NCBI GenBank assembly: GCA_900547555.1
Contig: URHG01000016.1
Coordinates: forward strand, 1-50,176
Reading direction: 5' to 3'
From: an uncultured Porphyromonadaceae bacterium
GTDB taxonomy: Bacteria > Bacteroidota > Bacteroidia > Bacteroidales > UBA11471
DNA length: 50,176 nucleotides
The notes beneath the pieces are model-generated. The model ran no database searches. It was not told the DNA's origin and worked only from the letters and a program-made list of their open reading frames with translations. Each line of letters begins with the position of its first letter. Positions within the stretch are counted from its first letter, which is position 1. A program made the translations under genes and the position numbers. Shown here piece by piece: positions 9,372 to 17,075 of the stretch.

Positions 9372-9977
9372 CTATTTCTGATTATACAAGACGGGATTCA
9401 ACGACGGGTCGTTATACATCTTCATCTGACGGTACACCTTCATATACCGGCGACCTTGTTCTATATCACTCAACAACTGGTCGATGGCCGACGATAAGTC
9501 GACACGCTGTTCGAGCAACACGCGCAATTTGGCACGGCACCGCTCTATATGCTCGGGCGAAGCATCATGTCGGGACACCTCCTGCTGCATGTGGTAAATC
9601 TTCAAAGCCAAAATCGACAAACGATCGATGGCCCACGCCGGACTCTCGGTATTGATGACCGCATCGGGCAAAGGCTTTACATCGGCATATTGTTGAAGGA
9701 AATAGCTGTCGATACGCTCAACAAGATCGGTACGGTCTTGATTGGACTTATCGATACGCCGTTTGATAGACAAAGCCTCGACCGGATCGATTTCGGGATC
9801 CCGCACAATATCTTCGAGATGCCATTGCACGGTGTCGATCCAGTTTTTATGATAGAGGTCATACTCGATAGTCTTTTCGGGGAAAGGATTTATCATGGGA
9901 GCATCGACATCGTCCTGCTTATGATAGTCTTGCGTAGCATTCCAAAATACATGGTTGCTCTTTTCGCTGAATGTCAT
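9372..9977 (-). CDS. DUF4254 domain protein
   Basis: Conserved soluble, mostly helical protein of 201 residues; biochemical role unknown. It matches the Bacteroidota DUF4254 family, whose members sit next to family 9 glycosyltransferases, as here. Recognisable family features are the N-terminal NATQDYHKQDDVDAPMINPF, a central RIDKSNQDRTDLVERID and the C-terminal SLNPVLYNQK. No signal peptide or membrane segment. The gene has its own good promoter and is probably the first of the lipopolysaccharide core run DUF4254 - GT9 - kinase, which suggests an accessory role in core synthesis; this is inference from context. Confidence 0.85.
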   Translation of the reverse strand: MTFSEKSNHVFWNATQDYHKQDDVDAPMINPFPEKTIEYDLYHKNWIDTVQWHLEDIVRDPEIDPVEALSIKRRIDKSNQDRTDLVERIDSYFLQQYADVKPLPDAVINTESPAWAIDRLSILALKIYHMQQEVSRHDASPEHIERCRAKLRVLLEQRVDLSSAIDQLLSDIEQGRRYMKVYRQMKMYNDPSLNPVLYNQK

Positions 9978-10014
9978 AGAAGTATAATAAAGTTTGAATA
10001 ATCGTAATAAGGGA

Positions 10015-10045
10015 CAAACTTACGCATACTTTACGAATTTGTCAA
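10015..10045 (-). promoter_or_regulatory. Promoter of the DUF4254 / LPS-core run
   Basis: On the minus strand TTG (10043-10045) is followed after exactly 20 bases by TAAGTTTG (10015-10022). This is a near-ideal Bacteroidota promoter, 37 bases before the DUF4254 ATG. Confidence 0.7.
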
Positions 10046-10107
10046 TTTTTGAAGAAAATAATTTCATTTTTGCCGCCCGTTTCAAGAGATTTCCTACATA
10101 GAAGCCC

Positions 10108-10115
10108 TATCTTTG
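10108..10115 (+). promoter_or_regulatory. -7 element for pdxB
   Basis: TATCTTTG, the most common form of the Bacteroidota -7 box, 29 bases before the pdxB ATG. It diverges from the DUF4254 promoter. Confidence 0.6.
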
Positions 10116-10144
10116 TATCGTAGTGTCAATAACCAAAATCCGTC

Positions 10145-11269
10145 ATGCAAAAAAAAGAAACGATCGTCATCGATGATAAAATACCTTTTATACAAGGGAT
10201 TCTCGAACCGTATGCCGATATACGCTACCTTTCTCCTCAAAATATCACCCCCGATGCAGTACATGATGCCGATATGCTGATAATCCGTACTCGTACCCGT
10301 TGTAACGCCGATCTTCTCGAAGGAAGCCGCTGTCGCTTTATCGGAACGGCGACAATCGGATTCGACCACATCGATACCGAATATTGCCGACGACATGCCA
10401 TAGAATGGATCAATGCCCCGGGTTGCAATGCCGCCTCGGTCGCCCAATACATCACGGCTTCACTGCTGCGACATGCCGAAAAACAGGCCGTCGACCTGCA
10501 AACAAAAAGTATCGGTATCGTAGGGGTAGGCCATGTAGGACGACAAATAGAGATACACTGCCGACGGCTGGGCATGCAAGTATTGCTCAACGACCCTCCC
10601 CGGGCCGAAAAAGAGGGAAAAGGAGAGTTTGTCTCTCTCGAAGAAATAGCCGATCATTGCGACTACATCACGTTCCACACACCGCTGATAAAAGAAGGCT
10701 CGCATGCGACCTACCACTTGGCCGACCAAGCTTTCTTCGACCGGTTGCAGCGTTGTCCCGTCATTCTCAACGCCGCACGGGGGGGAGTCGTTGACGAGCA
10801 AGCCCTTTTGGAGGCTTACCGCAATCACATCGTAAGCGACATGATCATAGACTGCTGGGAAAACGAGCCGGACATATCGACAAAATTACTGCAAAAAACA
10901 TTCATCGGAACACCGCACATCGCCGGCTATTCGGCCGACGGGAAAGCCAATGCCACACGGGCAATGATAGCGGCCGTAGCCGACCGCCTGCAAATAAAGA
11001 TCGACCTATCGGCCATTCAACCTCCCCGACCGGAAAATCCCATTATCGCCCTATCCGGAACAAAACAGGATTTTTCCCAAGCCGTATGGACGACATACGA
11101 CCCCATGAAAGATTCTCTTGCGTTAAAAAAAGCGCCCGAAACCTTCGAACAATTACGCAGCCACTACCCGCTACGACGGGAGTTCTGCGCCTACTCCCTG
11201 CAATCCGATTCCGAAGCCCGCAAGCTCGAAGCATGGGGATTTGCCTTGCAACCAAATACACACTTTTAA
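10145..11269 (+). CDS. pdxB: Erythronate-4-phosphate dehydrogenase
   Basis: Second step of the DXP-dependent pyridoxal phosphate pathway: NAD-linked oxidation of 4-phosphoerythronate. The 374-residue protein has the D-2-hydroxyacid dehydrogenase fold plus the extra C-terminal dimerisation domain of PdxB. The Rossmann motif GIVGVGHVGRQ begins at residue 124, and the catalytic triad is R212 (NAARGG), a Glu in WENEP near 241, and H258 in GTPHIAGYS. The last two, with the GYSADGKANAT segment, separate it from SerA. It lies 12 bases upstream of the ACP-like gene, so the two are probably cotranscribed. Confidence 0.95.
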   Translation: MQKKETIVIDDKIPFIQGILEPYADIRYLSPQNITPDAVHDADMLIIRTRTRCNADLLEGSRCRFIGTATIGFDHIDTEYCRRHAIEWINAPGCNAASVAQYITASLLRHAEKQAVDLQTKSIGIVGVGHVGRQIEIHCRRLGMQVLLNDPPRAEKEGKGEFVSLEEIADHCDYITFHTPLIKEGSHATYHLADQAFFDRLQRCPVILNAARGGVVDEQALLEAYRNHIVSDMIIDCWENEPDISTKLLQKTFIGTPHIAGYSADGKANATRAMIAAVADRLQIKIDLSAIQPPRPENPIIALSGTKQDFSQAVWTTYDPMKDSLALKKAPETFEQLRSHYPLRREFCAYSLQSDSEARKLEAWGFALQPNTHF

Positions 11270-11281
11270 ATAGCGCTTCTT

Positions 11282-11551
11282 ATGAATACCGATGAAACTG
11301 CCATCAAAGAAATTTTAGCAGAGTATCTCGACAGCGACCTTTCCGGGATAAAGAACGAAATGCGTCTTTGCGATTTAGGTCTCGATGAAGTCGACATCGA
11401 AGTATTATGGCTCACTATCGAAGACGAATTGGAAACAGCCTGCGACACAACAGCGTCCAACCCCGACTTTACCCCATTGGAATCTTTCTCACCGATTACG
11501 CCCGACGAGACAGTCGGAGATCTTATAGCATTCTTCAAAAAACAGCAATAA
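11282..11551 (+). CDS. Acyl-carrier-protein-like protein lacking the phosphopantetheine serine
   Basis: Small acidic helical protein of 89 residues. Its middle (DLGLDEVDIEVLWLTIEDELE) aligns with the ACP helix-II motif in the true AcpP next door (DLGADSLDTVELIMEFEKEF), but the serine that carries 4'-phosphopantetheine is a glutamate (E36, DEVD instead of DSLD). It also has an insert before the last helix (about residues 52-74). It therefore cannot carry acyl chains in the normal way. It lies 12 bases after pdxB and 242 bases before acpP. A regulatory, scaffolding or apo-ACP mimic role is possible, but I do not know its function. It could be a fast-evolving duplicate of acpP. Confidence 0.75.
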   Translation: MNTDETAIKEILAEYLDSDLSGIKNEMRLCDLGLDEVDIEVLWLTIEDELETACDTTASNPDFTPLESFSPITPDETVGDLIAFFKKQQ

Positions 11552-11654
11552 AATCACCCGAAAAAGAGACTTTGTACAATTCAAGAAAAATTGTCGCCTC
11601 GAAACGATTTTTAGGAAAAATGCCATTTCCAAATAGTCAAAACAGGGCATTTTA

Positions 11655-11681
11655 TTGCACAAAATAACGTATAGTGTGCAA
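11655..11681. promoter_or_regulatory. Inverted repeat upstream of acpP, candidate operator
   Basis: TTGCACA (11655-11661) and TGTGCAA (11675-11681) form a 7-bp perfect inverted repeat with 13 bases between, in the AT-rich 242-base gap before acpP. A weaker palindrome (AAAATGCC 11617-11624, GGCATTTT 11646-11653) just upstream could end the pdxB transcript. No exact TAnnTTTG box was found; TTTCTTTG (11732-11739) is the nearest candidate. Confidence 0.3.
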
Positions 11682-11793
11682 GATTATGCAACTTTCTACC
11701 AAAAATATTTTTTTGTTTGGAGAAAAAGACGTTTCTTTGCCACGCAAAAGAAAAATTAGACCAACTAATTCACTAACTAAAAAACTGGAAGTT

Positions 11794-12030
11794 ATGTCTG
11801 AAATTGCATCAAGAGTTAAAGCTATCATCGTCGACAAATTGGGTGTCGAAGAATCTGAAGTAACCAACGAAGCCAGCTTCACCAACGATTTGGGAGCCGA
11901 TTCTCTCGACACGGTTGAGTTGATCATGGAATTCGAAAAAGAATTCAATGTTACTATTCCCGACGACCAAGCAGAAAAAATCACGACTGTTGGCGATGCC
12001 GTAGCATACATTGAAGCTAACGCAAAGTAA
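11794..12030 (+). CDS. acpP: Acyl carrier protein
   Basis: Carrier of growing acyl chains for type II fatty acid synthesis; cytosolic, modified by holo-ACP synthase. The 78-residue protein has the canonical DSLDTVELIMEFE helix with the phosphopantetheine serine at S37 and typical acidic composition. The frame is open upstream to 11674, but the ATG at 11794 gives the family's usual N-terminus (MSEIASRVKAIIVDKLGV) and length. It is followed after 21 bases by fabF, the classic pairing. Confidence 0.97.
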   Translation: MSEIASRVKAIIVDKLGVEESEVTNEASFTNDLGADSLDTVELIMEFEKEFNVTIPDDQAEKITTVGDAVAYIEANAK

Positions 12031-12051
12031 AAACGACCTCTCTAACACCTT

Positions 12052-13308
12052 ATGGAAGTAAAAAGAGTCGTAGTAACAGGCCTGGGAGCAGTTACCCCAT
12101 TGGGCATCGGAGTCGATGAGACATGGAACGCCCTGATAAATGGAGTAAGTGGTGCCGGGCCTATTACTCTTTTCGATGCGTCGCTTTTCAAGACGCAATT
12201 CGCTTGTGAAGTAAAAGGTTTCGACCCCACAAAATATCTCGACAAGAAAGAAGCTCGTAAATTCGACCGCTATGCACAACTCGCCGTAGCTTCGGCCAAA
12301 GAAGCGATCGAAGATTCGGGAATCGACTTGGAGAAAGTAAACAAAAACCGTGTAGGCGTTATCTACACCTCGGGTATCGGCGGTATACGCACATTCGAAG
12401 ACGAAATGTTCGGATACGATGCCGAGAAAGGTCCTAAATTCAATCCGTTCTTTATCCCCAAGATGATCGCCGACATCGCTGCCGGACACATCTCGATGAT
12501 GTACGGTTTTCACGGACCGAACTTCGCCACCGTATCGGCGTGCGCTTCATCGACCAACGCCCTTATCGACGCATTCAACTACGTGCGTTTAGGCATGGCC
12601 GACATGATCGTATCCGGCGGAGCGGAAGCCCCCATATCGATCGCCGGTGTAGGCGGATTCAACGCCATGCATGCCCTCTCGACACGGAATGACGATGCCG
12701 AGCATGCCAGCCGGCCTTTCAGCGCCAGCCGCGACGGGTTTGTCATGGGTGAAGGTGCTGCATGTCTTATTCTCGAAGAGTTGGAACACGCACTCGCGCG
12801 GGGAGCGAAAATCTATGCCGAGGTCATCGGCGGCGGTTTATCGGCCGACGCTTATCACCTCACCGCAACCCACCCCGAAGGCTTGGGTGCGAAACTCGTC
12901 ATGGAAAACGCCCTTGCCGATGCCCACATCAAACCCGAGGAAGTCGATTATATCAACGTACACGGAACTTCTACACCTGTCGGTGATATTTCGGAAGCCA
13001 AAGCCATCAAACAAGTCTTCGGAGACCATGCATACGAACTCAATATCAGTTCGACCAAATCGATGACAGGACACTTGTTGGGTGCAGCCGGTGCAACCGA
13101 GGCGCTTATCTGTGTAAAATCGATCGAGAACGATATCGTTCCGCCGACCATCAACTTCACCGAAGGAGATGAGGATCCCGAAATCGACTACAAGCTCAAC
13201 TTTACATTCAATAAAGCTCAAAAGAGAACCGTCAATGTGGCTCTTTCCAATACCTTCGGTTTTGGCGGCCACAATGCAAGTCTCATCGTCAGAAAATTCA
13301 CGAAATAA
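12052..13308 (+). CDS. fabF: Beta-ketoacyl-ACP synthase II
   Basis: Elongating condensing enzyme of fatty acid synthesis: malonyl-ACP plus acyl-ACP gives beta-ketoacyl-ACP. The 418 residues form the thiolase fold. The catalytic triad is C164 (VSACASSTNA), H304 (VHGTSTPVGD) and H341 (GHLLGAAGATE), with the C-terminal NTFGFGGHNAS. C-H-H marks an elongating KAS I/II enzyme. It lies between acpP and rnc, six bases before the rnc GTG. A strong terminator-like hairpin begins 28 bases after its stop, inside rnc. Confidence 0.97.
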   Translation: MEVKRVVVTGLGAVTPLGIGVDETWNALINGVSGAGPITLFDASLFKTQFACEVKGFDPTKYLDKKEARKFDRYAQLAVASAKEAIEDSGIDLEKVNKNRVGVIYTSGIGGIRTFEDEMFGYDAEKGPKFNPFFIPKMIADIAAGHISMMYGFHGPNFATVSACASSTNALIDAFNYVRLGMADMIVSGGAEAPISIAGVGGFNAMHALSTRNDDAEHASRPFSASRDGFVMGEGAACLILEELEHALARGAKIYAEVIGGGLSADAYHLTATHPEGLGAKLVMENALADAHIKPEEVDYINVHGTSTPVGDISEAKAIKQVFGDHAYELNISSTKSMTGHLLGAAGATEALICVKSIENDIVPPTINFTEGDEDPEIDYKLNFTFNKAQKRTVNVALSNTFGFGGHNASLIVRKFTK

Positions 13309-13314
13309 AAACCC

Positions 13315-14130
13315 GTGTTTGAGATATTCTTTAATCGAGTAAGGCTCTTTATGTTACGGCATAAAGAGCCTTACTCGTCTTTTTATCGGATATTGGGATA
13401 CTATCCGCGCCGTATCGAACTCTACCAACAAGCCGTTACCCACCGGTCGGCTGCCGTCTCCGACGAAAACGGGAGGAAAATAAACAACGAACGCCTCGAA
13501 TTTCTAGGCGATGCCGTTTTTACCTTAGTTACCGCCGACATTTTATATCATGCCTTTCCCGAGAAAAGAGAAGGATTCCTGTCGAGTTCCCGCTCTCGAA
13601 TCATACAACGGGAAACCCTCAATCGCATAGCTTTGGAGATAGGTCTCGACAAATTGGTCCAAGCCGATATTCAATTCACCTCACACAACAATTATATTTA
13701 CGGAAACGCTTTCGAGGCTCTTATAGGGGCTATTTATCTCGATTGCGGATTCAAACAGTGCCGCAGATTCATCGCCGAACATATTTTTGCCCGCTATATC
13801 GACTTGGAACAAATTACCCAGACCGATATCAACTTCAAATCGAAACTCGTCGAGTGGGGACAACGCCATCGCGTGAATATAGACTGGAAACTCGAAAATT
13901 CGACCTTTGACGAAAAGAATAATCCGTTGTTCACCGTACGCGCCATAGCCGGCCATATCGAAGGAAAACCGGCGACAGGATATTCCAAAAAAGAAGCGCA
14001 ACAAAAAGCCTCACAATATATACTGAAACAATTACATCAAGACAAAGACTTTTTACGAGCCATTCTATACGACGAATCCCATAAAAAAGACACCGCCGAA
14101 GAAAACGAAAACAAGGAGGGCAGAGAATAG
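13315..14130 (+). CDS. rnc: Ribonuclease III
   Basis: Double-strand-specific endoribonuclease for rRNA processing and mRNA decay. Of 271 residues, the signature NNERLEFLGDAV is at 58-69 (E62, D66). The second acidic pair is represented by GNAFEALIGA, with Asn where E. coli has Asp; from memory this is shared by Bacteroides enzymes. A double-stranded-RNA-binding domain (about 170-240) ends KKEAQQKASQYILK. I keep the GTG at 13315 because the N-terminus FFNRVRLF...FYRILGYYPRRIELYQQ resembles the Bacteroides RNase III N-terminus; the next ATG (13351) would remove part of this. The coding start contains an 18-bp hairpin and the stop codon lies in another, discussed separately. Confidence 0.92.
   Translation: MFEIFFNRVRLFMLRHKEPYSSFYRILGYYPRRIELYQQAVTHRSAAVSDENGRKINNERLEFLGDAVFTLVTADILYHAFPEKREGFLSSSRSRIIQRETLNRIALEIGLDKLVQADIQFTSHNNYIYGNAFEALIGAIYLDCGFKQCRRFIAEHIFARYIDLEQITQTDINFKSKLVEWGQRHRVNIDWKLENSTFDEKNNPLFTVRAIAGHIEGKPATGYSKKEAQQKASQYILKQLHQDKDFLRAILYDESHKKDTAEENENKEGRE
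13336..13386 (+). terminator. Perfect 18-bp hairpin with T-run inside the 5' end of rnc
   Basis: Bases 13336-13353 pair perfectly with 13360-13377 around the 6-base loop TTACGG, and TCTTTTTAT follows (13378-13386). This has the form of a strong intrinsic terminator for the acpP-fabF transcript. It nevertheless encodes rnc codons 8-21, and rnc reads straight through it. As RNA it would be a two-turn duplex, the kind of substrate RNase III itself cuts. Confidence 0.8.
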
Positions 14131-14150
14131 TTCTCTGTCCTCCTTGTTTA
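14109..14150. terminator. Bidirectional terminator spanning the rnc stop codon
   Basis: Bases 14111-14127 pair with 14131-14147 (17 bp with one G-U wobble), and adjacent A/T bases extend it to 19 bp. The loop is TAG, the rnc stop itself. The T-rich flanks on both strands suit the two convergent genes rnc and wbqC. Confidence 0.75.
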
Positions 14151-14163
14151 TTACAACGGCACC

Positions 14164-14787
14164 TTAACGGTCGTAAAGCACCAAAAGAGCTTCATTCCCC
14201 ATATTGAAAAGAAGGTCGATAATCGAAAGCCCGGGCGAAAAGCCCCATTTCATCGAAAAAACCTGATAATAAGGTCGGGGCAACAACGATATTACCGGCT
14301 CACGCTTCGGACCGATAGCCTCCCTCAAATCGGTAATATCGTCCGTCGGAGAGAGATAGTTTTCACTATACGAAATATCGGATGCGATACCCAACAATCG
14401 GCACACCATCTCCTGCAAATCGTTATTATAATCGAGAAGAAACCGTCCCGATTGGGATTTCTCATAAAAAGGCACAAAATCATCGCGGTAATACTCGAAG
14501 AAAGGAGACGAGCCGTAAGCCGACGCAATAGCATTCCAATGGATATGCTGCCAATTATCGTGCGCCGAAATACGCATATCGCGCGTAAAAGGTTTTCCGG
14601 GACGTGTCCGTTCCACCGGAATGGAGAGGGAAAGCTCCCCTCCCGCCGACATAATCGTGCAACGGTTGCGGTAAGATTGCTTCACATAGTGGCTGCAAGC
14701 CTCGATAACCGTACGGTCGTAACGGCACAGCGCCTTGTAATAAGCGACAGGAGCCAAATAAGCCGTCGAAAGATATACGGTAGACAT
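14164..14787 (-). CDS. WbqC-family protein
   Basis: Soluble 207-residue protein of the WbqC-like family, which occurs in O-antigen and other glycan clusters; its reaction is unproven. Recognisable family sequence includes VYLSTAYLAPVAYYKALCRYD at the N-terminus, IPVERTRPGKPFTRDMRIS, and the C-terminal FSPGLSIIDLLFNMGNEALLVL. The frame is open upstream into lepB (to 14844), but the ATG at 14787 lies seven bases after the lepB stop and gives the normal N-terminus. It is the last gene of dapB-lepB-wbqC. Confidence 0.85.
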   Translation of the reverse strand: MSTVYLSTAYLAPVAYYKALCRYDRTVIEACSHYVKQSYRNRCTIMSAGGELSLSIPVERTRPGKPFTRDMRISAHDNWQHIHWNAIASAYGSSPFFEYYRDDFVPFYEKSQSGRFLLDYNNDLQEMVCRLLGIASDISYSENYLSPTDDITDLREAIGPKREPVISLLPRPYYQVFSMKWGFSPGLSIIDLLFNMGNEALLVLYDR

Positions 14788-14794
14788 GATTTTA

Positions 14795-16228
14795 CTACAA
14801 CGATGAAACGGAACGGAAAAGACGATTCCAGCGAATATGTCCATCGAACCAATTACGGTCTTTATCTATCGAAAGCCACACAAAAAGAGGTTTGCCTACG
14901 ACATGGTCCTCGGGAACCAATCCCCAAAAACGGCTATCGGCCGAATTATCACGATTGTCGCCCAACATCATGTAATAGTCCATCTTAAAGCGGTAACTAT
15001 CGGTCTCCTCGCCGTTGATGAAAATACATCCGTCCCGACGTTCGAGACGATTCCCCTCATGGTCACGTATGGCTCGCTCATACAGCGGGTAATTCTCGGC
15101 CGTAAGCCGCACGGTCTCCCCCCGTTTGGGAATCCACAACGGTCCGAAATCGGCACGTGTCCAACCTCGCCCGTAACCCAGCGGATAAGCCTCTCCGCCA
15201 AATACACCCGGCTCTTGCACGATTTTCGATACATAGGGATATTTTTTCACCCTATCCAGTGCTTCGGGTGTAAGCGGCATATGATATATGGACGGAAAAG
15301 CACCGTCGGAATCGGGCATAAATCCCAATGCCAACAAATCTTCGTACCAACCCCTCTCTGCCGAAACAAAACGGCGGTCATCGACACTCACGCCCAATTC
15401 CCGAAATTGTTTCTCGGAGAAACGGTATCCCGGTTGCAACATCACAAAATAATTGAATTGAATGTTTCTCGGGTTTTCTATCGCCTTGCCATCGACATAT
15501 ACCTGATTGTCGCGTATCTCGAACGTGTCGCCCGGCATACCCACGCAACGCTTCACATAATTCTCCCGGCGGTCGACAGGACGATACACGACTTCACCGA
15601 ATTGTTCTTTGTTCTGCTTCACCCCATCACGGCCTACGTAATGTACGAGTGTATAATAATCGGGGTTAGGAACCCGCACGGCAACCGTATCTCCCGCCGG
15701 GAAATTAAAGACGACGATGTCTCCGCGCTTCACTTTGCCGAGTCCGGCCAGCCGGTGATATGGCCATGAAGGCCATTCGATATATGATTTGATATTCAGT
15801 ATCGGGAACGTGTTCTGTACCAACGGAAACGACAAAGGCGTATTGGGTACGCGCGGTCCGTAACTCAACTTGCTCACGAAAAGATAATCTCCCACCAGCA
15901 ACGATTTTTCAAGCGAAGAAGTCGGTATTTTATAATTCTGGAAGAAAAAGATATTGATCAAATAGACTGCAACCAAAGCATAAACGATGGCATCGACCCA
16001 CTCCATGACCCGCAACACGGTTTTGTTCTTGGATTTTTTCCAAAAAGTCCAAGGCACGTAACGAGTCAGGTAAATATCGGCCATGACGATAAGGAAAGGC
16101 AAGATATAGTAATTATCCAGCCACACCGCAAACAAAATAAACAATACAGCCGCTACGCCAAAACGTATCCAACGGGTCTTCTTCACGGCTTGCAACCGTT
16201 CTTTCAACGAAGGAGATGATACAGACAT
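14795..16228 (-). CDS. lepB: Signal peptidase I
   Basis: Membrane-bound serine protease that removes signal peptides from exported proteins. At 477 residues it is the long Bacteroidota form. Two or three hydrophobic segments occupy residues 20-95. The catalytic serine is S105 in IPTSSLEKSL and the lysine is K226 in NYVKRCVGMPGD. The C-terminal box GDNRDNSADSRFWGLVP is complete. Sequence between these boxes is much expanded relative to E. coli LepB, as is usual in this phylum. It lies 12 bases after dapB and overlaps no neighbour. Confidence 0.96.
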   Translation of the reverse strand: MSVSSPSLKERLQAVKKTRWIRFGVAAVLFILFAVWLDNYYILPFLIVMADIYLTRYVPWTFWKKSKNKTVLRVMEWVDAIVYALVAVYLINIFFFQNYKIPTSSLEKSLLVGDYLFVSKLSYGPRVPNTPLSFPLVQNTFPILNIKSYIEWPSWPYHRLAGLGKVKRGDIVVFNFPAGDTVAVRVPNPDYYTLVHYVGRDGVKQNKEQFGEVVYRPVDRRENYVKRCVGMPGDTFEIRDNQVYVDGKAIENPRNIQFNYFVMLQPGYRFSEKQFRELGVSVDDRRFVSAERGWYEDLLALGFMPDSDGAFPSIYHMPLTPEALDRVKKYPYVSKIVQEPGVFGGEAYPLGYGRGWTRADFGPLWIPKRGETVRLTAENYPLYERAIRDHEGNRLERRDGCIFINGEETDSYRFKMDYYMMLGDNRDNSADSRFWGLVPEDHVVGKPLFVWLSIDKDRNWFDGHIRWNRLFRSVSSL

Positions 16229-16240
16229 GGTTACAAAGTT

Positions 16241-16954
16241 TTAGAATTTAAGCATATCCTGCATGGTCAGGAAACCTTTTTTGCCGCAAGTAAATTCGGC
16301 AGCGACAACAGCACCGAGGGCAAATCCCATGCGGCTTTTCGCATCATGGGTAATCGTAATGGTATCGACATCGCTCTCGTACCGAACCGTATGAATACCG
16401 GGGACTTCGTCCCGACGGATCGCTTTTATGCCGATTTCTCCAGTCGAAGGTTCACGCCCCTCTACCCAAGCATCTTTGCGGTCGAGACGAGTGATAATAT
16501 CCTCGGCCAGAGTAATGGCCGTACCGCTGGGTGCATCGAGTTTGTGTATATGGTGCGTCTCCTCCATTTTCACGTCATAAGCCGGGAACCGATTCATAAT
16601 ATCGGCCAGATACTTATTGAGCGCAAAAAAGATATTCACGCCGAGGCTGAAATTCGATGCGTAGAAGAATGTCTGCCCGTTACGGCAAGCCTCTTGTATT
16701 TCGGGTAAATGTTCGAGCCAACCCGTCGTACCCGATACGACCGGAACGCCCGCAGCGAAAGCCTTCCTGTAATTTTCCAACGCTACCGACGGGGCCGTAA
16801 ACTCGATCGCGACATCGGCGCTGTGAAACGCCTCCGACTCAAATTCCTCGGGATTGCTCACATCGATAATCGACACGATCTCATGTCCTCGACTACGGGC
16901 AATCTGTTCGATGGCATGCCCCATCTTTCCATATCCTATCAAAGCAAGTTTCAT
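16241..16954 (-). CDS. dapB: 4-hydroxy-tetrahydrodipicolinate reductase
   Basis: NAD(P)H-dependent reductase of the diaminopimelate/lysine pathway, which supplies peptidoglycan and lysine. The N-terminal dinucleotide motif is LIGYGKMGHAIE (residues 4-15). The catalytic region is EETHHIHKLDAPSGTA, with the paired histidines and the K/SGT substrate-binding residues. The 237-residue length is at the short end, normal for Bacteroidota. It is first in the operon dapB-lepB-wbqC, with a -7 element 65 bases upstream. Confidence 0.96.
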   Translation of the reverse strand: MKLALIGYGKMGHAIEQIARSRGHEIVSIIDVSNPEEFESEAFHSADVAIEFTAPSVALENYRKAFAAGVPVVSGTTGWLEHLPEIQEACRNGQTFFYASNFSLGVNIFFALNKYLADIMNRFPAYDVKMEETHHIHKLDAPSGTAITLAEDIITRLDRKDAWVEGREPSTGEIGIKAIRRDEVPGIHTVRYESDVDTITITHDAKSRMGFALGAVVAAEFTCGKKGFLTMQDMLKF

Positions 16955-17010
16955 AACGTTCTGTGTTTTATAACATAAGTAAAACTGCGGCTTTTCAACC
17001 GATTATCATA

Positions 17011-17026
17011 TATTTTTGCAAATATA
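17011..17026. promoter_or_regulatory. Abutting divergent -7 elements between dapB and the DUF2851 gene
   Basis: TATTTTTG (17011-17018, plus) directly abuts TATATTTG (17019-17026, minus). Each matches TAnnTTTG. The two initiation sites would overlap, so dapB and the DUF2851 gene may compete for polymerase. No strong -33 box is visible on either side. Confidence 0.55.
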
Positions 17027-17075
17027 ACGATTTTCTTTCCAGAAAATCGCGATTTCACGTACAGATACGTTTTTT

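Noticed and set aside
11282..11551. Sequencing error or frameshifted copy of acpP
   Set aside because: The frame is uninterrupted, has its own start and stop, and differs from acpP along its whole length.
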